The notes: generated from the sequence alone by a model not told the origin. Positions 1-9,897 are shown, counted from the first letter of the stretch. The stretch: 64,000 nucleotides of DNA from Haloplanus sp. GDY1 (GCF_023703775.1 NZ_CP098516.1:62001-126000), one strand, 5' to 3'. Numbers and translations are program-made.

Positions 1-359
1 TGCTGTACTTCGACGCCAATGCCACGGCCCTCAGGGAACCGAGGCTGGGGAAACTCTACGAGAATATCGGCACGCCGGTCACCCAGCTGCTGTTCTAGTC
101 CTATGGTGGCGTCAGGATACTCAGTCGTGAGCTTCGAATACGCGATCGACTTCATCCGCAGATGGGGTGGAGATTCACCGCCACAGTCAGTCTCCTCTTC
201 AGCAGCGTGGTAGAAATGCCGTGCAACGAACGACCCCTTCCGGCGATGGGAGTCTCGAATTTTCAATTGATCGCTGCACTTCGGGCACGCGAGGGAATCC
301 CCTTTCTGCACCTGATTCGGAATGACCTCGGTACCGTCGTGGAGGGCCAAGAACGGCAT
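1..359 (-). CDS. CoiA-like (competence CoiA family) putative nuclease, 3' part outside window
   Basis: An open frame runs from an ATG at 359 leftward off the window edge (about 119 residues visible, beginning MPFLALHDG). The N-terminus has a CPKC zinc-knuckle pair (about residues 25-28) followed by a basic stretch and an RHFYHAA segment. Further on come PPHLRMKSIAYSKL and then RRADILVEF. This order (Zn-finger, helix, R-x-ADIL strand) is what CoiA-like proteins show, where the ADI strand begins a PD-(D/E)xK-type nuclease core. The catalytic end lies outside the window, so activity cannot be judged. A TATA-like TATTATTCTATA on the minus strand near 385-396 sits about 30 nt before the ATG, consistent with a leaderless transcript. 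It lies next to an HNH-like gene and the defense operon. Confidence 0.6.
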   Translation of the reverse strand, partial: MPFLALHDGTEVIPNQVQKGDSLACPKCSDQLKIRDSHRRKGSFVARHFYHAAEEETDCGGESPPHLRMKSIAYSKLTTEYPDATIGLEQQLGDRRADILVEFPQPRFPEGRGIGVEVQ

Positions 360-450
360 ACTAGAGTCGCAGATTAACACTCCATCTATAGAATAATACC
401 CCTATTGCACCCTCACTTAGGAAGGGTTGCTGCTACGAGTTTCCCTACGG

Positions 451-460
451 ATTATATAAC
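451..460 (+). promoter_or_regulatory. TATA box of the HNH-like gene
   Basis: ATTATATAAC centred near 456 lies about 25 nt before ATG 481. This spacing is typical of haloarchaeal leaderless genes and favours ATG 481 over the GTG at 475. Confidence 0.55.
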
Positions 461-480
461 TGCCCTCGAAAACCGTGAGT

Positions 481-1155
481 ATGTATATCGCGGCGTTGAC
501 GGAACCGGGGAAGCAGCACCACAATCGGTCAAACCATCTGGTATTCGTCTTATTAAACGCCGAGTCTCACGGTCTGACCCGAATCCAGCCGGAGCCATAT
601 ACCTGCGACTGCGGTGAAAAATTGACTGCAGAGGTACTCGACGAAGGGGATGAGTCGAAGTCGTCCTGGCCGAATTGCAAATCATGGCGTAACGGGGGTC
701 GAAAGAAGTGCCCCACGTGTGACGAATACCCCTCCATCGGTCGCGATCAACACATCCGCGCTCGAGGGTACGAACCGACACCGAAAGACGATATCAAGAA
801 CGTTACACAGCATCAGCGGGAAGAAGCACTCGAAGAACACGATGGACAGTGTATCGCGTGTAGTAACGAAGCGGAGTATGTGAAGCGGATGGTGCCGCCG
901 AGGTACGGCGGCTCTCGGGAGCTGAAAAACCTCGCCCCACTCTGTGACCATCACTACGAGGATTATGGCCACATGTTCGCCGACCTACTACAGCCGGCAG
1001 AATGGTACCAGATTCATGGCATTTCGTGGCGTGACGTAGCCGAGTCGATGCGGGACCAGTATGCCGACCAAGGAGCTGATTCCTTCGTCGAGACGTTAGA
1101 TGAACTTCTCGATCGCGGGCGACCTCAGAATCCCTATCCCTATATCGATGCCTGA
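481..1155 (+). CDS. HNH-like zinc-binding protein, function unknown
   Basis: A 224-residue protein. The N-terminal half has a Cys cluster (CDC, then CKSW and CPTCDEYP), possibly a zinc ribbon. The C-terminal half has an HNH-like core: CIAC, then VKRMVPPRYGGSRELKNLAPLC and DHHYEDYGH. In ordinary HNH nucleases the segment before PP..GG carries a His (D-H or H-H); here that position reads K-R, while the later Asn and His residues remain. It may therefore be an inactive or divergent HNH fold. ATG 481 is preferred because a TATA box lies about 25 nt upstream. It stands alone, convergent with the minus-strand defense operon whose last gene ends at 1211. A role in defense is only inferred from position. 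Confidence 0.6.
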   Translation: MYIAALTEPGKQHHNRSNHLVFVLLNAESHGLTRIQPEPYTCDCGEKLTAEVLDEGDESKSSWPNCKSWRNGGRKKCPTCDEYPSIGRDQHIRARGYEPTPKDDIKNVTQHQREEALEEHDGQCIACSNEAEYVKRMVPPRYGGSRELKNLAPLCDHHYEDYGHMFADLLQPAEWYQIHGISWRDVAESMRDQYADQGADSFVETLDELLDRGRPQNPYPYIDA

Positions 1156-1210
1156 GATTTCCGACTCATGCTGAGGCACAGTACGGGGATTCTATTCCAA
1201 CAGGACTGAA

Positions 1211-1786
1211 TCAGCCTTCAAGAATTTCCTCAACGGCTGGAATCAATTCAGACTGATAGCCAGCAGACGAGAGGAACTCCTGGATGTGCTCATACTCCTG
1301 CTCACCCTCAGGAGGGTTCTCAAGTAATAGTTCTTCGATTACTTGCTCACCGTCATCGCAAAGAGCTACAGATTGAGTGAGAGGAGTGTCCTCAAGTGGA
1401 TCTCGTCGCTCATCAATCAGAATCGGCTGCCACCCACCCTGGTACTGGTATCTATAGAGGGTGATCGTGCGGACTGTATCATCGTCGGCGAAGAAGCTCG
1501 TTTGTTCGCATTTGCTGGCGACCGCTAACTTCCCGCTATCGAGATCTGCAGCAAAGTCCTCGAAACTGCGGAACTCAGCAGGGACCGGCCCATCGACGAC
1601 GTGGGTGATAATTCCCGGCCAAGTATACCCGTAGACACGCTCAAAGAAGGTGATACCATTGTCGTCGGGAGAGTCAAATACGAGGAGAAGATCACCAAGT
1701 TGGAGTTCTGTGCCGTCTACGCTGATGTGCGAAGAATAGGGATATGCGTCGCCGTCGTCAAGAACGTCTATTTCGGGTTTTGACAT
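1211..1786 (-). CDS. Unknown acidic protein, last gene of the Hma operon
   Basis: A 191-residue, strongly acidic protein starting MSKPEIDVLDDGDAYPYSSH. I do not recognise a family. No membrane segment, signal peptide or Cys pair is apparent. The first half is strand-rich (DGTELQLGDLLLVFDSP; WPGIITHVV) and could be a small beta-barrel. The end is helical (VEEILEG). It follows the 182-residue gene by 22 nt in the same direction, so it probably belongs to the same transcription unit as the helicase and methyltransferase. An in-frame ATG at 1795 is an alternative start. Role unknown; an accessory part of the Hma locus is an inference from operon position only. Confidence 0.6.
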   Translation of the reverse strand: MSKPEIDVLDDGDAYPYSSHISVDGTELQLGDLLLVFDSPDDNGITFFERVYGYTWPGIITHVVDGPVPAEFRSFEDFAADLDSGKLAVASKCEQTSFFADDDTVRTITLYRYQYQGGWQPILIDERRDPLEDTPLTQSVALCDDGEQVIEELLLENPPEGEQEYEHIQEFLSSAGYQSELIPAVEEILEG

Positions 1787-1808
1787 TAATCTCACTTGAT
1801 AGAGTCAG

Positions 1809-2357
1809 CTATTCCTGTGCTTTGTTTTCCACAGCTTCAATAACACTTGCCCGTGTTTCAGTATCGATTCGGGCAACTCCAACCCGAGAATAAACGTAGA
1901 GTTCCACCCTTGCTCTGAGCGAATCCAAATCAAGTTCATCAAGGACACTCTGAGGGACTCCTAATCCCCAAATCGAATCCTCGATCGCTTTTTCTATGAG
2001 ATCGCTCCAAACCGGCTTTACAAATTCTTGAAATGCTGATTTTGTCAAGAGAAGAATTACGACGTCAGCCTCCTCTGTTTCTGTGAGTAAGAGAGACTGG
2101 GCATATTCACGTACCTGAGCTCGCTCGGAACTAGAAGAGAGTTCAGAGACCGACTGGGTTCCCTGAGAAACACCAAACTCGTCAGAGAGGATATAGAGAT
2201 CTGTATCCGCGGAGTCTGATAGCTCCTGAACGAGCGAAGCTACAGGTCGAAATTGGCCCTTGTAATACTCTAACAAAGACTGTGCATCCTCGTCAACGGT
2301 ATCTGCGGCCTCGGTAAATACGACTGCCTTCATACTCTTCTGCTTCTCAGCAACCAT
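1809..2357 (-). CDS. Unknown Hma-operon protein with Rossmann-like N-terminus
   Basis: A 182-residue protein, 27 nt downstream of the helicase gene. The segments KAVVFTEAA, TDLYILSDEFGVSQG and EEADVVILLLTKSAF look like three parallel strands with following helices. The ILSDEFG turn loosely recalls DUF6884/YaaA-like proteins (ILS.xYG), but the match is too weak to name. The C-terminus has LRARVELYVYSRVGVARID. No catalytic motif is evident. Two starts are possible, ATG 2357 and ATG 2333 (MKAVVF); the second would begin exactly at the first strand. Probably an accessory gene of the Hma system. Confidence 0.6.
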   Translation of the reverse strand: MVAEKQKSMKAVVFTEAADTVDEDAQSLLEYYKGQFRPVASLVQELSDSADTDLYILSDEFGVSQGTQSVSELSSSSERAQVREYAQSLLLTETEEADVVILLLTKSAFQEFVKPVWSDLIEKAIEDSIWGLGVPQSVLDELDLDSLRARVELYVYSRVGVARIDTETRASVIEAVENKAQE

Positions 2358-2384
2358 TCAAAAATCTACTTCGATACTAATTAT

Positions 2385-5300
2385 TCAAGAAGAGGGAGTC
2401 TTACCACGATTAGCAAGGTACGTTTCACACCACGAGGCCAGTATCTCAGATTCAATACTACGTGAGGCCGTACCATCCGGACTCAGAGTCGTGATCCGAC
2501 CATTAGTCACCCATCCACAGACCACCGGCTGATTTGTACTCCTATTACGGTGCTCAGTATGACGGTACAGTCGTTCGGATTCATCACTCGTTCCAATGAG
2601 CCGTTCGACAAGTTGAGCGAGAATCGAATTACCCGGAGCGAGATACTGAACTGACGGATATGAATCCGCACATTCTCCTGAGAAGGTCACCGCGACTTCA
2701 TCCTCACCGGGGGCAATCACTTGTCCGAGAGTCTGTTCCCCTAGAGATTCCGGTGCGTCGATTTCAGTCTTGGAGAACGAAAGTCGGTATGTACTCTCCT
2801 CAAACTCAAAGTCATCGAACTCGGTGATAGAATCTAAATCTAACGCAGAAACAGCAGTAAATTCGACGTTAGAATCACGGAGGGTAGTATTTTCAACGAG
2901 TACGTTTTGAAGACTTTCTGTGCGATACGGCTTCGGAAACGCGTAGTCGTCTTCGACGACTTCCGAGATATCTGGATGATTGTACGATTGCCAAGCGCCG
3001 AGTTTCGCCTCATCGATGACATCCTGTTCCACCAGGGAATCAACCGACTCAAGCGACTCGCCGACATCGACTCGTCCGCCTTGCTCTTGTTCCTCCATCT
3101 TCTCGGAAATTTCTCTATCAGCTTCTTCGACCACTTGCTGACTTTCACCTGGATCGGCGTTCAAAGTGGCATTGCGAATCTGGCTACTGACGCCCGAAAG
3201 AATCGGTTGCATCTCACCGACCACGTTCTCGAATAGTCCTATTCGGTCGTCTAGACGATCGTAGATGTCGGTCTCAACCGTATCCTCGTAGCTGTAATTA
3301 AGAATTCTGACCTCGTCGAACCGCTGGCCGATACGGTCGATTCGCCCAATTCTCTGCTCTACCCGCATCGGATTCCAGGGCAAGTCGTAGTTGATGAGAG
3401 CTCCACATTCTTGCAGGTTCAGACCCTCACTAGCGGAGTCGGTGCACACGAGGATATCCACCTGTCCATCGTCCTGCGAAAACTCTCTCTTTACACGCTC
3501 CTTCCCGACAGTTTTCCAGGACTCCGACTCGGTATCGTACAGCTCCCCACCACGTCCAGAGTAGGTGGCAATCGTTGAGCCGAGAAGGTCTACAAGACTC
3601 TCTCGAATGAAGTCCATCGTGTCTGCGTACTGCGTAAAGACGATTACTCGGTTGTGCCCAGCACGGTCGAGTTCGTCGAGATCCTCATACAACTGCTGGA
3701 TTTTGGGGTCAGTGTCAATTCGGTCGAGGTCGGCGACGAACTCCTCTAGCGCCTCGATTTCTTCCTCGATGAGTTGCTTTCCTTCCTCAGTCACGCTCGG
3801 TATGAGTTCGGAGAGGTCCAGTTCATCGCTGCTTGCGTCGAGTTCGTCTAGGACATCACCGTCCTCGAGGTCTGCATCTTGGAGCGTCTCGAGGACAATC
3901 TGTTCCGCCTCTCCGTAGTCGCGCTCTCGGGCACGCTCACGACCTGCCAACACCGTGCGTTGTGCTCTGAGGGTTTCGAGGCGATGTCTCAGGCTCTGAC
4001 TGATAGCGTAGACACTCGACGTGAGACGTTGTCGATACGTCGTCATCACGAATCCGATAGCCCGAGTTTGCGCCTCGTCTGTCTGTTGGGCCCGTTTGTA
4101 GAACTCGCGCGTGTATTCGTCGATCTGATCGTAGACCGCCCTAGTTTCGTCGGTGAGCTCTATTTTCCGCTGTTCGGGATTCCGATCCGGGACAGTCGTA
4201 TCGAGGAGGCCGACCGCCTCGTACTTGCGGAGGGTATCGCGAGTATTCCGGTGGATAAGAGCGTCTACCGGAGTCGATTCCGAGAGGACATCTCGAACGA
4301 CTCGCCATCCTCCCGGGGAAAGTTCATCTAACGCATCCTGACGGTCGCTACGGGATGCCATCAACCACTCATCGGCATTCTCTGGATAGAGGAGTCGCTT
4401 GAGCTTGGTATCCTCGCTCGCTTCAAACCGGTCGATATCGTACTCCCCCATTGCATCGTCGACGAACTCGACATAGTCGTCGTAGGCATCTCCGTAGACT
4501 CGTGCGAGCCGACAGGCGGTTAGTACGCGTTCTTTAGCGATTGCCCGGTCCTGGCCGTCTGTATTAATCTCCAGTCCGTCTGCGAGGTGCTGGAACACCT
4601 TCGAGGAGAACGGTCGATCTGTCGAAAGCTGGTCTTGGTGCTCTAATCCATCGAGTGTGGCCTGAGTATGCCAGGAGGAGTCCGCTTCTTCATCCTCTGA
4701 ATCAGGATCGTCGAGTAGCCCATTTAGCGCCTGGGATAGACCGTCTCTCGTTTCGAAAAACTCGACGAAGGTGTCCCGGTTATCCCATCCTTCGGGGAGA
4801 TCCAACAGCTGCATCAGGTCATAGAGTTCGCCTGCGTGGAGCTGCATCGGCGTTGCAGTCAGAAGGTAGTACGACTGGGTATAGTCGCGCAACTGCTCGA
4901 GAAGGGCATAGAAATTACTCCCGCGCCTCGCATTGTGAGCCTCGTCAACGATGACGGCGTCCCATACCCCCATGCGGTCCTCAGCATCGTGATCTCGACC
5001 GCGACAACTCGCGGGAATCACATCTCTCGTCCGAGTTGATGCCCGGTCTAATGGCGCGACCTGGTCCCACCGGTCGTCGAGGCGTGCCGTATGCCAGGAC
5101 ATGATCACGACCGTTGGAGCATCAAGTGGAGACGATGCCTCCGTGCCTGGCGACTGCCGCTCATACAGGAACCGCCAAATTGGGCTGGCCGACCACTCTG
5201 TGTCGCCGTCGAGGTCGAGAGTAGACACAGACGGCGGGTAGTGGTCGCGACCGTGGACATCCCGAAAGACGTGTTCACCTGCCGTGTCCCGATCGAAGCG

Positions 5301-6335
5301 ATAGGCGTTGATATTGAACTTCTCCCAGAGCTCTTCTTGCCACTGGCGCTGGAGACTCGCCGGGACGAGCAGCAGTCCAGTCTCGAGTTCCTGGGTGAGG
5401 CCCAGTCGAGATAGCGTCAGCCCCGCCTCGATTGTCTTCCCCAGCCCCACTTCGTCACACAGCAGGAAGCTCTGAGGGTACGTGTTTACCAGGGTGTCTG
5501 AGACGACTCGCTGGTGGGGCCACGGGGTAATCGTACTCGCTTCCTCGGCAAGTGCGAGCCCACCCGGTGTGAGCGGTCCATCCCGGATAATATGCGCCTT
5601 GTCACGCTCCGTCGGTGGCGCCGTTCCGTTCGCGATTTGAAGCGCTTCCTGGAGGTCGCTGTCGGTGTCGGGAGCCTTCCAGTCGATAATGTCCTGTTCG
5701 ATTGCGTCGGGGAGATCGTACACTTCGACGAAGGGGTGTTCGTCTGTCCACAATCGCTCGAAGGTCTCTTCGTCGCCGTCGACGTAATCCGCCTGCTCGG
5801 GCACCCACGAACGGTGAACTTTGAATCGTTCGTAGTTGCGAGCCCAGCCACCAACGGTCTCGTTGACGCTCCCCTCGAAAGAGATCGTGTTCCCGTCGCT
5901 ATCGTGGAAGAGTCCGACTTTCGGATGGAAGATCTCCCAGTCATGGGATGGGGAACGAGGGTATGCGACCTTGATATGGATACGACCCTCTCTGAGGAGG
6001 CGAGCGAGAATGCGGAGATTCGCATCCAGGCGTTCGTCGTCAAGGTCCTCAAGATTTTCTTCGAGGCGGTCGCTAAGCGCCTCAAGTACCGGGCGATCTG
6101 ACTCGTAGAGTTCGGTGCCGACAATCAACCGCATTTCCCCGTCGTTTTCGACAAGGGCATGAATGCCGTTCGCAGCAGCTGCAAGCGCTGTACTTGAAAA
6201 ATAGCCAGCGATCCGATCGTACTGTCGACTCCGCTCCAGTGCGGGCTCGTAGAAGTCCTTGACTAGGTGAGCACGTCCCTTCTCGGGCTTGCTCTCGTAG
6301 ATGGACTGCCACTCTCGATCCTGTAGATTAGTCAT
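2385..6335 (-). CDS. hmaA: PLD-SNF2 helicase of Hma-type defense system (HmaA-like)
   Basis: A 1316-residue protein with two recognisable parts. The phospholipase D-like N-terminal domain (about residues 20-200) has IFHPKVGLFHDSDGN with H137 and K139 of an HxK motif, followed by FEGSVNETVGGW. The SNF2/DEAD-like ATPase follows, with DEVGLGKT (294-301), VIVDEAHNARR (DEAH), LTATPMQL, VFTQYADT, TDSASEGLNL and QRIGRIDRIGQ. It should translocate on dsDNA using ATP, with the PLD part possibly cutting or sensing DNA. Genes for a DUF1156 methyltransferase and a DUF499 ATPase lie just upstream in the same operon. That trio is the set described as Hma (helicase, methylase, ATPase) in PADLOC-type surveys; the letter assignment is from memory. 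The gap to the methyltransferase gene is 18 nt. Confidence 0.85.
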   Translation of the reverse strand: MTNLQDREWQSIYESKPEKGRAHLVKDFYEPALERSRQYDRIAGYFSSTALAAAANGIHALVENDGEMRLIVGTELYESDRPVLEALSDRLEENLEDLDDERLDANLRILARLLREGRIHIKVAYPRSPSHDWEIFHPKVGLFHDSDGNTISFEGSVNETVGGWARNYERFKVHRSWVPEQADYVDGDEETFERLWTDEHPFVEVYDLPDAIEQDIIDWKAPDTDSDLQEALQIANGTAPPTERDKAHIIRDGPLTPGGLALAEEASTITPWPHQRVVSDTLVNTYPQSFLLCDEVGLGKTIEAGLTLSRLGLTQELETGLLLVPASLQRQWQEELWEKFNINAYRFDRDTAGEHVFRDVHGRDHYPPSVSTLDLDGDTEWSASPIWRFLYERQSPGTEASSPLDAPTVVIMSWHTARLDDRWDQVAPLDRASTRTRDVIPASCRGRDHDAEDRMGVWDAVIVDEAHNARRGSNFYALLEQLRDYTQSYYLLTATPMQLHAGELYDLMQLLDLPEGWDNRDTFVEFFETRDGLSQALNGLLDDPDSEDEEADSSWHTQATLDGLEHQDQLSTDRPFSSKVFQHLADGLEINTDGQDRAIAKERVLTACRLARVYGDAYDDYVEFVDDAMGEYDIDRFEASEDTKLKRLLYPENADEWLMASRSDRQDALDELSPGGWRVVRDVLSESTPVDALIHRNTRDTLRKYEAVGLLDTTVPDRNPEQRKIELTDETRAVYDQIDEYTREFYKRAQQTDEAQTRAIGFVMTTYRQRLTSSVYAISQSLRHRLETLRAQRTVLAGRERARERDYGEAEQIVLETLQDADLEDGDVLDELDASSDELDLSELIPSVTEEGKQLIEEEIEALEEFVADLDRIDTDPKIQQLYEDLDELDRAGHNRVIVFTQYADTMDFIRESLVDLLGSTIATYSGRGGELYDTESESWKTVGKERVKREFSQDDGQVDILVCTDSASEGLNLQECGALINYDLPWNPMRVEQRIGRIDRIGQRFDEVRILNYSYEDTVETDIYDRLDDRIGLFENVVGEMQPILSGVSSQIRNATLNADPGESQQVVEEADREISEKMEEQEQGGRVDVGESLESVDSLVEQDVIDEAKLGAWQSYNHPDISEVVEDDYAFPKPYRTESLQNVLVENTTLRDSNVEFTAVSALDLDSITEFDDFEFEESTYRLSFSKTEIDAPESLGEQTLGQVIAPGEDEVAVTFSGECADSYPSVQYLAPGNSILAQLVERLIGTSDESERLYRHTEHRNRSTNQPVVCGWVTNGRITTLSPDGTASRSIESEILASWCETYLANRGKTPSS

Positions 6336-6353
6336 AATTTGAGGAATTTCGAA

Positions 6354-9248
6354 TTATGTGTGGTCACCTAGTTCACTCTGTTCAAGCGCGCCCTCTTTGG
6401 CTTTCGCGAAGTCGGTCGGAGTGAACTCGAGACCAAGCGCGTCGTGGGTTCGACCCAAGGCAAGATCACGAGCTGCCTCCCACTCGGAGGTGTTCCGGGG
6501 AAGAACCTGTAGCAGAGCCTTCAACGTAGCTTTGAACGCTGCGTCCGTGTCGAAGTTCCGCTCCTTGAGCCAGTCAATCGCCACGTCCTCACCCTGTTTC
6601 TCGTAGATGTGCATCGCTGCGTGAACGGCATCAAGAGCGATTGTATAAGACAACGCATCGGGATCAACAGGTGTCCGATTAGACCTCTCTTCGGGGGGAA
6701 GCGTGATATCTTGGACCCTATCGTCGTGAGTCTTCAGCTGAATATCGCCTCGTTTCTTCCCCCAGATTTTCGTGGAACGCTTGATGTCATCTATATCAAC
6801 TCCGATGCCCAATCCAAGCTGACGTCCATCGTCGTAATGGAAGGTATCTGACTCATGCACCAGCCATGAAAGAATATACCATTCTGTGATATCATCTAAA
6901 TTGTCCAGTCGCTCACCCTCAAGATATTCTTCAACGAGGACCCGCGTAACAGCTTCACGTGCTTCTTCGAGTGCCCGACGAGGGGGAACTTCTTGATCTT
7001 GATCGTCTACAACAGGATATGCATCAGCGTAGACTTTGAGAGTTGGGCCGAAGGCTGAGATAATTACGTCAGTCTTGGTTAACGAAAGACCCGCGTCAAG
7101 AAGATCCCGCGCCGCTTCTTTTGCGACCTCGCGGGTATCAGCGCGAACATCACTCCAGAGCGTGGGTATGGCTTCATCATTTTGCTCATCCGCATCAACA
7201 GGCTTCCTTCCTGTGAGAAGGAGCGTACTATCTGCTGAACCTCCACCACGAGTGTCGGTCCTCTGAGGCATCTCGCTAGTAATTGGGTGAGTAGAGGTTA
7301 CAGTAAATCCAGATCTGATAAGGGATTTCGTTAGTGTATCCCAGGCACTGGATTCCTTATGGGTGAACATGACGGTCATCACACCACCAGGTTCAATTAT
7401 CCGATAGAGTTCTTGAAATATTCCAGCCATTTTATCCTCATAATCCTCCGCGGCAAAGTCAGACTTCGACTTAGATTTTGATGCAACTTCATCATATTCG
7501 GCAACGTTAGCGACTGCTTCATCTGTTTTGTTGGTTAGGTCTGAGGAAAACATATCAGGAAAGAGGCTCCCAACGTACTCCTTTAACCAAACATAACACA
7601 TATCAGATAATTCAGAATAGATTATGCTATCATAGTACGGGGGATCAATAACTACAGCCTGTATACTATTATCATCAAGAGAAAGATCTGCAGCATCTCC
7701 AGTTAGAACTTCCGAGCGAGAGGGGTCAACTCCATCAAGATACGATACAATCTCCTCATAGGAATTGGCAACGCGATCCAGAATCGTGCGATAGCGCTGG
7801 TTGCCTGTAGAAAGGTTATTTTCAACGAATGCCCACTGCAGAGTGAAGTGCTTGCCACCTAGTGCGTCACCAGGATACCCCTTACTGGTATCTAAAGGTG
7901 AAAACCGTGTATTTCGATCTACTGCCTTACTGGCCGCCAATGAAAGAATCGTTAGAAGAGCCTCAGCCCTTCGTTCATCGTATCGAGAGTGAATTTGTTC
8001 TTTGCACTGATTAAATGCCTGAAGGTATTCGTAATGAGTAATCAGCTGGATTGGAGTGAACGCCTCCCGCCATTCCTTGACACCATATGGGCCAGCCCGA
8101 TCCTCGTCTCCAATATACCGATTTTCGGAAATCAGGCTGTTTAGAGCGAAATCTGATTCAACCCTCTCGACAGCCTCTTGATGGGCCTGCCGATCTCCCT
8201 CGGTGGGAGCCCTCCAACCTCCATTTCCTCCGTCCTCAGCATATTTCACCCCATATATTTCAATTTCATATTCGCCTTCATAGAACATATTTTGAATTGT
8301 ATCGGCCTCTAGAACGACCCCGCATCTCAGGCACTCTGCCCCACTCCGAGTTTTGGGTCCATTCTGGGGATTAAATTCAGATTTAGAAATATCGTCGGGG
8401 AGGGAAACACATTTGTAATCAATACGATCAGAGCCGTCGGAGAGAACAGGTTTTGCGGCAATTCCTTTTGAGGAGGAAGACTTCTTTAGCCACCATTTCT
8501 TGACTAATGGGATGTTGCAGGCACACTCAGGGCAAGTCACAGTATAGGTACACGCATAGTGAGATGGTCGTTGGCGATCATTTGCGCTGGGAAAGTATTG
8601 TGACAAATTGTCAGATGCAATAGTATCTATCTTATCGCCCCACTGTTTAAGTTCAGAATTTAATGATCCTACTTCGGGAGCGTACTCGTTCATTGCCTTA
8701 AGCATGAGAGAGGGAATTGGATTCAGTTCGTTGGCAATAGTGGGGAGGTCATATCGGAGAGACTCAAATGGGATTACGCCCCCTCCCGCTGTAGGGTCCA
8801 TCACTGTAGGCAAATCTCCATCCCAAAAATCCCTGAGAAGTTCATGGATTTCGTCTCGCTGACTTTCCGTAGGAGATCGGGTGAATGGACGTGGATACCC
8901 GTAGTGATCTTCGAGGGTACCTTTTCTCGAATCTTCACTACTCTTCCTATCAGCGACGTATGACGATATATCTACATTACCATTCACATCAGAGGGTCCG
9001 ATCTGAATCCATCGAAGGAGTTCGTTTGCCTCAACTCCCTCCGGTAGTATTGAAGCGAGTACAGCTAGTCTCGAAGCTGGCGTAGGTCGCCGGGCAAACC
9101 ATGGATGCAGGTAACGGTGAGGGGGCATATGCTGAGGATTAGCCTCCTTCAAATTCTCGATACCAACAGCCTTCAGAGGTAGCGTACCCTCGATTGCCAC
9201 ACGTTTCAGCTCCGAATCGCCATCCTTGCTTTCTGGGTTTTGACTCAT
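6354..9248 (-). CDS. hmaB: DUF1156 DNA methyltransferase of Hma system (HmaB-like)
   Basis: A 964-residue protein with the DUF1156 start (LPLKAVGIENLKEANPQHMPPHRYLHPWFARRP is split by eye around residues 24-55). It has the AdoMet-binding loop DPTAGGG at 151-157, a Zn-knuckle CPECACN near residue 250, and motif IV DPPYYDS near residue 532. The DPPY catalytic motif marks an N6-adenine or N4-cytosine amino-methyltransferase. In this family the enzyme is presumed to mark host DNA. The DNA of this gene, especially 7.4-8.9 kb, is visibly AT-richer than the conjugation region, suggesting separate ancestry. It lies between the helicase gene and an unknown 213-residue gene in one operon. Confidence 0.88.
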   Translation of the reverse strand: MSQNPESKDGDSELKRVAIEGTLPLKAVGIENLKEANPQHMPPHRYLHPWFARRPTPASRLAVLASILPEGVEANELLRWIQIGPSDVNGNVDISSYVADRKSSEDSRKGTLEDHYGYPRPFTRSPTESQRDEIHELLRDFWDGDLPTVMDPTAGGGVIPFESLRYDLPTIANELNPIPSLMLKAMNEYAPEVGSLNSELKQWGDKIDTIASDNLSQYFPSANDRQRPSHYACTYTVTCPECACNIPLVKKWWLKKSSSSKGIAAKPVLSDGSDRIDYKCVSLPDDISKSEFNPQNGPKTRSGAECLRCGVVLEADTIQNMFYEGEYEIEIYGVKYAEDGGNGGWRAPTEGDRQAHQEAVERVESDFALNSLISENRYIGDEDRAGPYGVKEWREAFTPIQLITHYEYLQAFNQCKEQIHSRYDERRAEALLTILSLAASKAVDRNTRFSPLDTSKGYPGDALGGKHFTLQWAFVENNLSTGNQRYRTILDRVANSYEEIVSYLDGVDPSRSEVLTGDAADLSLDDNSIQAVVIDPPYYDSIIYSELSDMCYVWLKEYVGSLFPDMFSSDLTNKTDEAVANVAEYDEVASKSKSKSDFAAEDYEDKMAGIFQELYRIIEPGGVMTVMFTHKESSAWDTLTKSLIRSGFTVTSTHPITSEMPQRTDTRGGGSADSTLLLTGRKPVDADEQNDEAIPTLWSDVRADTREVAKEAARDLLDAGLSLTKTDVIISAFGPTLKVYADAYPVVDDQDQEVPPRRALEEAREAVTRVLVEEYLEGERLDNLDDITEWYILSWLVHESDTFHYDDGRQLGLGIGVDIDDIKRSTKIWGKKRGDIQLKTHDDRVQDITLPPEERSNRTPVDPDALSYTIALDAVHAAMHIYEKQGEDVAIDWLKERNFDTDAAFKATLKALLQVLPRNTSEWEAARDLALGRTHDALGLEFTPTDFAKAKEGALEQSELGDHT

Positions 9249-9255
9249 AATTGGA

Positions 9256-9897
9256 TCACTCGATATGGTTTGTCAGCAGCACTCGAAGTGCTTTTTCTCC
9301 GTTCGGACTCGACGGTGAGCGACATTTTGCATACCAGTAGTAGCACTCCTCGCTACTCATTCGAGCCACGCCTCGGGCCAGCGAACGCATCCGGTCGATT
9401 CTTTGGATGGGTTTTACTCCACGAAATGCCACCGCGAGGCGTATACCAGCAGACTCGGGAAGGAACACGAATCCGTTCCCCCCTCGAAGCACCTCATCTG
9501 TCTTCCCTGGTGTGTCCTCGATTGCTTCGCGGACAACATCCTGCAGAGCGCGAACACGAGTCGGGTCAAGTCGGGCGACCTTTGCCCCGGCCCATTCGTC
9601 CCACGTCCAGCCCTCAGACTTCGATTGGAGATTATCACCAGACACGTCTATGAGCAACTCCTTGACCGGAGTGATACTCAACGACCGGCCACCTCGTTCT
9701 AAACGGTCACGGCGGGCCTCAGCCTGCTCACAGGGGAGGAGTTCATGGAGGGTCCACTCTCCGCCACTATCCGTCTCCTGACGGACGAGAGTGAACGTCG
9801 GCCGGCCACCAAACATACTCGTTCCGTAACGCACCAACCTGTCCTCCTCTGTCGTCCTCGGTGGCGGGGATTCGACTCCCGAGCCGCTGCTGGCCAT
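9256..9897 (-). CDS. Unknown protein between ATPase and methyltransferase in Hma operon
   Basis: A 213-residue protein. Its stop is 7 nt before the methyltransferase start, and its ATG overlaps the stop of the ATPase gene by one base (TGATG), so translation is likely coupled. Visible segments are RPTFTLVRQE, LSITPVKELLIDVSG, an Arg-rich middle, and a C-terminus ARMSSEECYYWYAKC...EKALRVLLTN. Database entries for anti-phage-associated loci of this type include a small DUF3780 protein. I cannot tell whether this is that family or a haloarchaeal replacement. No enzyme motif was found. Its fixed position suggests a structural partner of the ATPase or methyltransferase. Confidence 0.7.
   Translation of the reverse strand: MASSGSGVESPPPRTTEEDRLVRYGTSMFGGRPTFTLVRQETDSGGEWTLHELLPCEQAEARRDRLERGGRSLSITPVKELLIDVSGDNLQSKSEGWTWDEWAGAKVARLDPTRVRALQDVVREAIEDTPGKTDEVLRGGNGFVFLPESAGIRLAVAFRGVKPIQRIDRMRSLARGVARMSSEECYYWYAKCRSPSSPNGEKALRVLLTNHIE

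Noticed and set aside
160-175. Frameshift in the CoiA-like gene near the GGGG run
   Set aside because: An apparent shift came from miscounting the run. With four G bases the frame reads straight through PPHLRMKS to the window edge.
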